From JAEUNJ01 sp052035955 (lineage in GTDB: Bacteria; Pseudomonadota; Gammaproteobacteria; Burkholderiales; Rhodocyclaceae), in NCBI GenBank assembly GCA_052035955.1, contig JBPOHD010000007.1:1-64000 (forward strand): a stretch of 64,000 bases of DNA, in the 5' to 3' direction. Position numbers and translations under genes: made by a program. Below the pieces are notes generated by a model, which did not search any database, had not been told where the DNA came from, and saw only the letters and a list, made by a program, of their open reading frames with translations. The stretch's first letter is position 1. Every line of letters starts with the position of its first letter. Positions 59,401 through 64,000 of the stretch are shown piece by piece.

Positions 59401-62400
59401 CGATCCCGTGCTGCCGAGGACGCTCGCCACCTGATCGAGGGAAACCGTGCCACCGCCGATCAGGCGGACGGTATCCCCGCCACCGGAGCCGATCACGGAA
59501 TCCAGGGCCGACACGGCGATCGTTTCGGTCGCCAGCATGGTGATGGCATCGCCGCCCCCGGCGCCCGTGCCGACCACGGTATCCACCGCACTGACGGAAA
59601 CGTGGTCACCGGCGCTGATCAGGCGCAGGACGTCGGCGCTGCCGCTGCTGCCGACGACACTCTCGACGGCGCTCACGGACAGGGTGCCGGCCCCCATCTG
59701 GATGACGGTGTCGGCGCCGGTGGAGCCGATGACGGTATCCACGTTGCTGACCGACAGGGTGATGGCGCTCGCCGATGCGAGCAGCTGGACGACGTCGGCC
59801 GATCCCGTGCTGCCGACGGCGCTATCGACCGCCGATACCGCGACCGTTCCGCCTCCGAGCATGGTGACGCCGTCCAGGCCGGCGCCGCCGACCACCGTCT
59901 CGATGCTGCTGACGGAAATCGGCGTGCTGCTCAGGAGGGTCAGGACGTCGGTACCCGACGTTCCGACGAGCGTATCCACGTCGGCTGCATAAACCTGCAG
60001 GCCCGAGCCGAGCAGGGTCACGGTTTCCGTTCCGGCACCGCCGATCAGGGTCTCCACATCGGAGGCCTTGAGGCTGCCGGCGATCAGGGTGACGATGTCG
60101 GCCGAACCGGTCGTGCCGACCACCGTCTCCACGTTGGTGACGGCCAGGTTGCCGGCCCCCAGTTGCAATACCACGTCGGTGCCGGTGGAACCCACCACGG
60201 TCTCCACGTTGCTGACCGAAAGCGTGCCGGCCGCGAGCAACTGGACGATTTCCGTGGACGTGGAGGTGCCGGTGACGGCCTCGACGTTGCTGACCGACAG
60301 ATTCCCGCCCGTCAGGATTTCCACGCTGTCGGTCGCCGCAGTGCCGATGACGGTTTCGACGCCGGTGACGGTCAGGACCGCACCATCCGCCGACATGTTG
60401 ACGATGTCGGCGCCGACGGAGCCGACGACGGTTTCGACGGCGGAAACGGAAAGGGTTCCGCCGCCCATCATGATCGCGACGTCGCCCGTCGCCGTCGTCC
60501 CGAGGACGAATTCGACGTTGGTGATCGACACCGATACGGCCGCGCCGCCGATCATGACAACGGAATCACCGGCGCCGACCGTTCCCTGCACCTGCTCGAT
60601 GGCGCTGACCGAGATGCCAGTGGCGCCCATCAGCTTGACGATTTCCCCCGTGGCGGTCGTGCCGACCACGCTTTCGATGGAACTCACGTTGACCGCGGGC
60701 CCGGACCCGAGGATGGTCACCGAATCGGCGCCCGTCGTGCCGATGACGGTGTCCACGGCAGACACGCCGACGCTGCCCGTGACCAGGAGCTTCACGGCGT
60801 CCTGGACGGCCGTTCCGACCACCGATTCGACCGCCGATACGGCGACGGTGCCGATGCCGGCGAGATTGACGGTATCGGTGCCGGCCGACCCGGCGACCGT
60901 CTCGATCAGGGATACCGTGACGGGGACGTCGTCGCCCAGCATGACCACGGTATCGACGCCGCTGGAGCCGCGGACCACGTCGATCATCGAGACCTTGATG
61001 GTGTCGGCCGCCATCAGGACGACCGTGTCCGTGCCGGCGGTGCCGAGGACGGAATCGATGGCGGACAGGCTGATGTTGACGGCGGACATCAATGCGATGC
61101 TGTCGCCGGAGGCTGCGGCGCCGAGCACCGTCTCGATGGAGGACACGGAATAGGTGCCTGCACCGAGCAGGCGCGCGGCGTCCGCGCTGGCCGTGCCGAT
61201 GACGGTGGCGATGTCGGTCAGGGCCAGGGGCGCGCCGAGGGCGGCGATCAACTGGACGCCGTCGCTGCCACCGGTGCCGATCACGGTCTCGATGGCGCTG
61301 ATCGCCGTCGGGGAACCGGCCGAGAGCAGGGTCAGGGTATCCGTTCCTGTCGAACCGGCGATGGTCTCGACCACGCTGACCGCCAAGCTGCCGGCACCGA
61401 GCATCTTGACGATGTCGCCGGCCCCGGTCGTGCCGAGGACCGTGTTCACGAGGCTCACGGCGAGGGTGTCGCCGGCATCGATGAACCGGACGATCTCGGT
61501 GGCGGATCCCGAGCCGATCACCGTCCCGATGGCGGAGACGGAGATGCCTATGGTACCCGTGCCGAGCAGGGTGACGATGTCATTGGTTCCCGCAACCCCG
61601 ACGATCGTCTCCACCGCCGACAGGGCGACGGCGGCATTGGAAAGCAGGGTCACCGCATCCGTGGTCGCCGTGGTGGCGACCACGGTCTCGATGCCGGAAA
61701 CAAGGACGGCATTCTGGGCGTTCAGGGTCAGCGCGTCCGCACCGGCGGAGCCGAGGACGGATTCCACGTCGGTCACGGTGATGCCACCGGCACCGAGCAG
61801 GGTGAGGACATCGGTGGCGCCGGAGGTTCCGGCCACCGACTCCACCGCGGACACGGCAAGGGTCTCGTCGGTGCCGAGGAGTTGAACGATGTCGGTGCCC
61901 GCGGTACCGCCGAGCACGGTTTCCAGGGCGCTGGCAGCAAGGGTCTGGGCGGCAAGCAGGCGCACCGTGTCGCCGGCGTTGGCGGTGCCGACGACCGAAT
62001 CGACGCGGGAGATCGCCAGGGTGGCGGCCGTTCCGGAGATGAAGGTGACGGATTCCGCCCCGGCCGTGCCGATGACGGTTTCGATGTTGCTGACGGAAAC
62101 GTCCTCTGTCGCCAACTGGGCGACGATGTCCGTACCGCCCCCTCCCACGACGACCTCCACGTTGGACACCCGCAGGGTGCCGCCGCCGATCCAGGTCACG
62201 GTATCGGTGCCGGCGGCGCCGACGACGGTCTCGACCCCCGAGACGACGACGGCTCCCGGGGAGAGCAGGTGCACGGTATCGGTACTCGAGGAACCCAGCA
62301 CCGACTCGACAGCGGAGACGGAGAAGCCGCCGCCGGACAACATGGAGACGATTTCGCCGCCGCCAGTGGTGCCGATGACGGTTTCGACCTGGCTGACCTT

Positions 62401-62679
62401 CAGGGTGCCGTATCCGCCGATCAGGGTGACGACATCGGTGTCGCCGGTCCGGCCCATGACCGTCTCGATGGCGGTCACGGAAAGGTCCGAGGCACTACCC
62501 GACCCGAGAAGATAGGCGACATCGCCCGTACCGGCCGTCCCGACCACGGATTCGACCGCCGACGCATAGATCGACCCGCCGCCGAGGAGCAGCGTGACGG
62601 TATCGCTGCCGCCGGCAGTTCCCTCGACGCTGTCCAATCCCAGGATGGTCATTCCGCCGGTGACGGTAAAGACGCTCAT
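50437..62679 (-). CDS. Giant repetitive RTX-like protein, probable type I secretion substrate (4080 aa)
   Basis: Starts at ATG 62679 behind GAGGAG. There is no signal peptide (MSVFTVTGGMTILGLDSVEG). Residues about 15-3960 are some 150 imperfect repeats of 25-29 residues with the pattern V-S-x-V-E-T-V-x-G-T-x-G-T-D-x-V-x-L-L-G-x-G-T-L. Each repeat contains one GTxGTDxVx segment resembling the RTX nonapeptide GGxGxDxUx. No Cys and very few Lys, Arg or aromatics were seen; it is acidic. The last 120 residues switch to a canonical RTX turn (GGGGIDTYT), GADVFIF, LADMIVGFVSGSDKIDL and an end LASLNNSDIVW, as in serralysin/PrtD-exported proteins. An ABC-HlyD pair lies in the next operon. Likely a surface or extracellular beta-solenoid (adhesin, sheath or matrix); function unproven. 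Confidence 0.85.
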   Translation of the reverse strand: MSVFTVTGGMTILGLDSVEGTAGGSDTVTLLLGGGSIYASAVESVVGTAGTGDVAYLLGSGSASDLSVTAIETVMGRTGDTDVVTLIGGYGTLKVSQVETVIGTTGGGEIVSMLSGGGFSVSAVESVLGSSSTDTVHLLSPGAVVVSGVETVVGAAGTDTVTWIGGGTLRVSNVEVVVGGGGTDIVAQLATEDVSVSNIETVIGTAGAESVTFISGTAATLAISRVDSVVGTANAGDTVRLLAAQTLAASALETVLGGTAGTDIVQLLGTDETLAVSAVESVAGTSGATDVLTLLGAGGITVTDVESVLGSAGADALTLNAQNAVLVSGIETVVATTATTDAVTLLSNAAVALSAVETIVGVAGTNDIVTLLGTGTIGISVSAIGTVIGSGSATEIVRFIDAGDTLAVSLVNTVLGTTGAGDIVKMLGAGSLAVSVVETIAGSTGTDTLTLLSAGSPTAISAIETVIGTGGSDGVQLIAALGAPLALTDIATVIGTASADAARLLGAGTYSVSSIETVLGAAASGDSIALMSAVNISLSAIDSVLGTAGTDTVVLMAADTIKVSMIDVVRGSSGVDTVVMLGDDVPVTVSLIETVAGSAGTDTVNLAGIGTVAVSAVESVVGTAVQDAVKLLVTGSVGVSAVDTVIGTTGADSVTILGSGPAVNVSSIESVVGTTATGEIVKLMGATGISVSAIEQVQGTVGAGDSVVMIGGAAVSVSITNVEFVLGTTATGDVAIMMGGGTLSVSAVETVVGSVGADIVNMSADGAVLTVTGVETVIGTAATDSVEILTGGNLSVSNVEAVTGTSTSTEIVQLLAAGTLSVSNVETVVGSTGTDVVLQLGAGNLAVTNVETVVGTTGSADIVTLIAGSLKASDVETLIGGAGTETVTLLGSGLQVYAADVDTLVGTSGTDVLTLLSSTPISVSSIETVVGGAGLDGVTMLGGGTVAVSAVDSAVGSTGSADVVQLLASASAITLSVSNVDTVIGSTGADTVIQMGAGTLSVSAVESVVGSSGSADVLRLISAGDHVSVSAVDTVVGTGAGGGDAITMLATETIAVSALDSVIGSGGGDTVRLIGGGTVSLDQVASVLGSTGSTDAVEFLSAGSISVSNVESVTGTTGTTDLVRMLGAGTLATSAVDTVVGSAAATDVLQFLGTGETVAVSAIETVRGTSGTDVATLMVAGGLVVSGVESVVGTSGTDTVTLQSPGAIALSAVESVTGTTGTADAVTMLASAPSTLSVSAVESVIGTTDQTDIVRMMQGGSLSISNVDTVLGSTGTADSIRLLGADTLRVSGIETAIGTSGGSDTLMLMSSGVSVSAFETVAGTAGGSDVIVMLDTAVSVTGVETVVGTNGGADSVSMLASGTLAVSAVEAITGLTGAGDVVRMLGTGASISVSEIESVIGTSGSDVLTLLGTSPSVTVTAIETVIGTTGATDSVSMVLPGGGLTVSAVETVTGTANNGDSLRILAGANSSVSVGAIETVIGTTGFAETVQIVTGTSLSVSQIDTVIGTTGTVETLSLLGGGSIDISNVDVVLGSSGTDSLSLLGGGTVSISNVEIVVGSTGAADVVKVLGSGAATLVSVSAIETVGGSAGGSDAVRMLTDPALAVSGVETIIGTAASTDTVTLVAGNASVVSVSSVETVIGSNATTDAIRQMDPGTLVVSAIESVTGTTGAADVLQMLGVDVSVSISAIESVIGTTGTADTLTLSGSVAVSAFETLQGSASTDTVTLLANGDAVVTGIETVVGAAGGTDAVTLLVEQSIAVSNIETVLGSGGINDLARIIGTGSVGLVISDVETVLGGTQTDTVTMLSGGTLAVSSVETVVGTTGISDAVKMLGSGTVALSAVETAIGTTASGEVAQLIGAGTLSVSAIETVIGSTGTDTVVVLSGSSVAISSIETVVGTAGTESVVMLQAGGVVVTDIETVVGAAGGGDSVTYLGATTIGVSNVETAIGSGAGTDVLRLVAANVLTVSVSAIQSVLGSTGTDVVALAGASDVSVSNLETLIGSASTDVATLLGTANLAVSAIETVVGSAATTDVLRLLGATDLAVTAVESIIGGAATETITLLGGTAISISGVDTVIGTGAAENLTLLGADNLSVTAIDTVTGSAGTDTITLLAAETVAVRNVETVVGLTAGGDVVRMLAAGTLAASNLESVIGSTAAGDVLRLLASAETTTVSGIETVLGSAGTESVALGAGGTLSVSAVDTVVGTGGSSDRVVLLGASGVSVSAVETVFGSAATDTVAMIDAGTLYVSGIETVVGTASTATNDVLRLLAAGDLAVSAVETVVGFASSAADIVRMIAAGALAVSNADSIIGSAGTDVLSLLGTGAFKVSAVETVIGGAGTDLLSVLGGAATLAVTGVETVTGTAAATDRIDLLGAGTLAVNAVETIVGTSGGTEILRLLDTTTVYVSEIESVLGNAGDELVRLLAPGSVGVSAVDSVIGTTGTDTLNLLGTGSVAVSAVESIVGTTAVGEILYLLGSIPVYSISAIDTVVGTGALIDKIQLLGGTTVAVSSVETVIGSTGTGESVTMMLAGSLAVSQIDTVVGSSGNDAVTMIDPGTLAVSGIETVVATTGTADIVRILGGGTLSVSAVESVAGSTASNDMVVLLGSTAVSTTAVEVVRGGTGSGDVLTLLGAGIVSVSGIESVIGSAGANGVSMLTAGALAVSLVETVVGTSGTDTVTQLDPGVTLSISGVETVVGTTSAADAVKMMTNGALAVSAVESVTGATGEDVLRLLGGTALTVSVDSIETLVGTTAAGDVAQLLGSGAADWLVSNVETVIGAGNTDVVALAGAGSLSTSRIETVIGTTGTADAVLALDATAINLGISAVESVVGTTAAGDVVRLLAGGTVSLSAVETLVGSTAIDVARLIASGAIAASAVETVIGNTGTDVLTLLRTASELAAVSVSAVETVLGTTLAGDAVLMLASGGLTVSAVESVIGGTGSTDVVTMLAPGALYTSRVETVIGMTATDSFTVLDTTAMNIAVSNLGTVVGTAAATDILRILGGGDVALRQVETVVGTTGSTDILRQLVAGTLAVSNADTVVGSSAAGDTVRMLGGGALAISAVEAAIGGTGSGDSVAVLGTAALSVSAIETVTGGTGSGDLVTLLGTGTVTLSDVDTVVGTAGTDSIVLLNAGASVYVSGIEQVTASTAAGDVVRVLATGTTSVSNVETVVGYAGADALRFMGATTAVSVTAIETATGGTGTGDVLTLLGTSTTISISAIETIVGSAAAGTDTVQMLAAGNLAVTNVEKVLGSGSTSTADVVTMLGAGAVSVSGVETVIGTSGTTDTAAFLAAGSLSISAIETVLGTSGVEVARLIGNATIYASLIETVIGAAGADGLVLLSPSAAVTPVRISNIETVVGTASTVTPDVVSMLAAGAVSVSNVETVLGTTAAGDAITLLGGGTLGVTAVESVVGTTAANDVVRILGAAASSLSVSAVETVLGGSGVDAIRFLGAGNLALNGGGGLDTVIGGSTADVLTLLAAATVAVSNLGTVVGATSGSDVVTMRSAGALAVSNVETAVGTASTTTADVVTLLGAGSLAVSAVETVVGSGGTDTLNLLGSGVSVTVDQVERVIGTAGATDKVVMLTGGTMSVSSVETVVGTTGTADAVMLLGTGVITIAASAVETVVGTVAATDVLRMLQAGATVSVSAIETVLGSTGAGDAVAMMASGGMTVSGVETVIGNTGTDVLSMLAPGSVAISSIETVTGSTSTDVLTLMAAGTVLVSVVESVIGTTGTDVLNFKGGSSLAVSAIESVVGTADPLQVVRLLAASAVSVSAVETVVGSTGADSLTLLGATGATPLSISAIESIVGSTGTDLVTMLSTGTLSVSAIETVTGSTFATDVVQYLAAGVTVALNGVESAIGTAGGSDAVRMIGTTLSVSAMESVLGTVGTSDMVRMLGAGSLAVSNVETLIGSAGADAVTMLATGTLKVSEVETVVGTSGGDTFVFFGATGVSVTGGGGIDTYTAGTGADVFIFTQVTDSPATSPAPGNLADMIVGFVSGSDKIDLHALTGGSGSLVASLALLNSINGGDGLPHGFFDTTTKILHLDVSGTPDGLADMQIKLNGLASLNNSDIVW
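50800..62640 (-). repeat. Coding tandem array of about 150 units of 75-87 bp
   Basis: The repeat lies within the giant gene. Spacing between successive ETV/ESV motifs is 25, 26 or 27 residues in most units, up to 29, so the DNA period varies in multiples of three and the frame stays open. Units differ at many third positions and at the variable loop, so the array is old or has been diversified, not freshly amplified. The third-base GC bias also leaves the opposite strand open for long stretches. The copy number is an estimate from average unit length. Confidence 0.9.
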
Positions 62680-62698
62680 CGCAACGCTCCTCGAGTTC

Positions 62699-62714
62699 GC
62701 CCGCCTGGGCGGGC
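62699..62714 (-). promoter_or_regulatory. Hairpin in the leader of the giant repeat gene
   Basis: GCCCGC (62699-62704), CTGG, GCGGGC (62709-62714), just upstream of the GAGGAG ribosome site (complement at 62687-62692). Further G/C-rich complementary blocks (CCCGG/CCGGG) extend to about 62735, so the leader may be strongly folded. Confidence 0.4.
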
Positions 62715-62741
62715 CCGGCCCCGGGCAGATACCCGGCAACC

Positions 62742-62761
62742 TCAAAATTGACTGATTTTGA
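62742..62761. promoter_or_regulatory. Inverted repeat in the divergent region between the giant gene and fliD
   Basis: TCAAAAT (62742-62748), TGACTG, ATTTTGA (62755-62761). It is the most AT-rich spot in a 320-bp gene-free stretch separating the two divergent genes, 63 bp from the giant gene and 239 bp from fliD. A regulator-binding site is likely. No clear sigma-70 or sigma-28 promoter for either gene could be assigned in this stretch. A CGAATCC direct repeat (62809-62815 and 62817-62823) is also present. Confidence 0.5.
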
Positions 62762-62999
62762 CACACTTGCCCCGGCGTCGAACCAGGGAATAAATCTCAA
62801 ACCAGGTCCGAATCCTCGAATCCGGACGGGCGGGCAGCGGCATCGGTGGCCACGACTGCCCGTTTCGGACTTAACGGCACCGGGACGAGGGATTTGAGGG
62901 ATGGCGCCGAGATCCCCCCATGTTTGCCCTTCATATTTCCGGCCGGCCGCCGTAAACTCCCCCACGGGCAAGATATCGCTTTATCGGACAAACACTTAA

Positions 63000-64000
63000 A
63001 TGGCCACCGTCTCATCCCTGGGTTCCGGATCCGGACTCGACCTGGAAAGCCTGGTCACCAAGCTGATGCAGGTGGAGCAGCAGCCCCTCGTCGCCTTGAA
63101 TACCAAGGAGGGGAAGGTCCAGGCCAAGATCTCCGCCCTCGGCTCCCTGAAGGCGGCGCTCTCGACCCTCCAGGGCACGGCCTCGGCCCTGACCCCCGCC
63201 ACCGGCCAGACGGCCAGCGCGAAATTCACGACCTACAAGGCCTCGGTCGCCGATTCGGCCTACGCGACGGCCAGTGCATCCACCTCGGCGGTGGCCGGCA
63301 GCTATTCCCTGGAGGTCACCGGCCTGGCCCAGACCCACCGGCTGGCGTCGCCGTCGGGCGCCTACGCGAGCAGTTCCAGCGCCATCGGGACGGGCACCCT
63401 GGTCATCGAGCGCGGTTCCGTTTCGGGCGCCACCTTCACCCGGGCGACCGGCAGTTCGGCGGTCAGCGTCACGATCGATTCGAGCCACAACACCCTGGGC
63501 GGTCTGCGCGATGCCATCAACGCCGCCGACGCGGGGGTCACTGCCACCATCGTCACCGGCACCGGGGGAGCGCAACTGGTCCTGACCTCGAAGGACTCGG
63601 GCACCGGGCACCAGATGCGCCTTTCGGGCCTGACGGGCTTCGACTTCGACCCGGTCGCGGCCACCGGTACCCTGTCCCAGGCCACCCTGGCCGGCGGCCA
63701 GGCGGCGGCCGATGCCAGCCTCAAGCTCAACGGGATCGCCATCACCAGCACCTCGAACACCGTCACCGGGGCCCTCGACGGCGTCACGATCAACCTCCTC
63801 AAGCAGACCACCAGCGCCACGACCCTGACGGTCAGCAAGGACACCTCGACCAGCCTCACCGGCGGACTCAACGCCTTCATCAAGGCCTACAACGAGGTGG
63901 TGGGCACGGTGGCCCAGCTGGGCAGCTACGACGCCGAGACGAAGGAGGCCGGGACGCTCAATGGCGACGCCACGCTGCGCATGGTCCAAAGCCAGTTGCG
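63000..64000 (+). CDS. fliD: Flagellar hook-associated protein 2 (filament cap), N-terminal part
   Basis: Open from ATG 63000 to the window end (about 333 codons), continuing beyond. The N-terminus is diagnostic for FliD: SLGSGSGLDLESLVTKLMQVEQQPLVAL, then KISALGSLKAALSTLQ. LEVTGLAQTHRLAS lies in the FliD_N domain, and GGLRDAINAADAGVTATIV, LVLTSKDSG and the FliD_C start (TGGLNAFIKAYNEVVGTVAQL) follow. It forms the cap under which flagellin polymerises. FliC and FlaG, its usual direct neighbours, are 40 kb upstream. The codon use looks like that of fliC, not like the repeat gene between them. Confidence 0.96.
   Translation, partial: MATVSSLGSGSGLDLESLVTKLMQVEQQPLVALNTKEGKVQAKISALGSLKAALSTLQGTASALTPATGQTASAKFTTYKASVADSAYATASASTSAVAGSYSLEVTGLAQTHRLASPSGAYASSSSAIGTGTLVIERGSVSGATFTRATGSSAVSVTIDSSHNTLGGLRDAINAADAGVTATIVTGTGGAQLVLTSKDSGTGHQMRLSGLTGFDFDPVAATGTLSQATLAGGQAAADASLKLNGIAITSTSNTVTGALDGVTINLLKQTTSATTLTVSKDTSTSLTGGLNAFIKAYNEVVGTVAQLGSYDAETKEAGTLNGDATLRMVQSQL

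Noticed and set aside
50800..62640. Regular repeats of about 78 bp suggesting a CRISPR array or satellite DNA
   Set aside because: Units vary in length by multiples of three, are not separated by unique spacers, and encode a continuous protein with conserved residues.
57106..62751. A plus-strand open frame of 1881 codons antisense to the giant repeat gene, plus several others of 470-784 codons across 50.8-62.5 kb
   Set aside because: The giant gene's repeats and biased third positions keep the complementary frames open. The antisense products have biased composition (Gly/Ala/Asp/His-rich or Ser/Thr/Pro/Val-rich) with no recognised domain, while the minus-strand frame has a ribosome site, a start and a coherent C-terminal secretion domain.
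62941..62999. Sigma-28 promoter for fliD around the TAAACTCC at 62954
   Set aside because: No GCCGATAA-like box occurs at the right distance; the match is no better than chance.

Overview
The window looks like chromosomal DNA of a GC-rich, motile, respiring proteobacterium, most likely a betaproteobacterium of the Rhodocyclales type. This rests on gene content and order (ETF/acyl-CoA dehydrogenase, DUF485-ActP, PaaX, a fliC-flaG...fliD order, many c-di-GMP proteins). No marker gene that would fix the species is present. No transposase, integrase, CRISPR array or rRNA was seen.

Region 1 (1-6.2 kb, + strand) is an acyl-CoA oxidation and carboxylate uptake block: the 3' end of etfA, an acyl-CoA dehydrogenase, a MaoC-type hydratase, a DUF485-ActP acetate symporter pair and ETF-ubiquinone oxidoreductase. 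Electrons from the dehydrogenase would pass through ETF to ETF-QO and then quinone. A terminator and the initiator tRNA follow. Region 2 (6.5-11.1 kb) holds an IclR regulator, then a divergent locus: a di-iron PaaA/PaaC-like oxygenase with an unrecognised 137-aa partner on one strand, and a PaaX repressor with an FprA-like ferredoxin reductase on the other. A perfect palindrome lies between them. Region 3 (11.2-20.7 kb) is a signalling block: an HDOD-GAF-histidine kinase, a receiver-PAS-GGDEF-EAL protein, HU, a NarX/NarL-type pair and a diguanylate cyclase. Region 4 (20.7-26.1 kb) has flagellin, FlaG, a DUF5672-methyltransferase fusion and a TPR/SPINDLY O-GlcNAc-transferase-like protein, so flagellin glycosylation is likely. 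Region 5 (26.3-30.0 kb) is a LysR-controlled cytochrome b561, two YceI proteins and an extradiol-dioxygenase-family enzyme, followed by a 139-bp element with 12-bp inverted ends.

Region 6 (30.3-62.7 kb, - strand) is the striking part. A 4080-aa protein is made almost wholly of about 150 degenerate repeats of 25-29 residues. Each repeat carries an RTX-like GTxGTDxV segment, and the protein ends in a type I secretion-type C-terminus. A strong terminator follows, and right behind it begins a 15-gene, nearly gapless run. The first gene encodes a 1719-aa TPR-GT41-TPR-GT9-TPR-GT9 fusion. Then come methyltransferases, a KdsC-like phosphatase, a tagatose-bisphosphate-aldolase-like (KbaZ/GatZ) protein, a cupin, a nucleotidyltransferase-kinase fusion, glycosyltransferases, and finally a type I secretion ABC exporter and its HlyD adaptor. 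The simplest reading is a cassette that makes, decorates with a heavily methylated glycan, and exports a giant surface repeat protein. It sits between flaG and fliD, splitting a flagellar cluster whose genes are usually adjacent. The window ends inside fliD.

Coordinates were read by eye. Domain calls rest on recognisable motifs, not on database searches.
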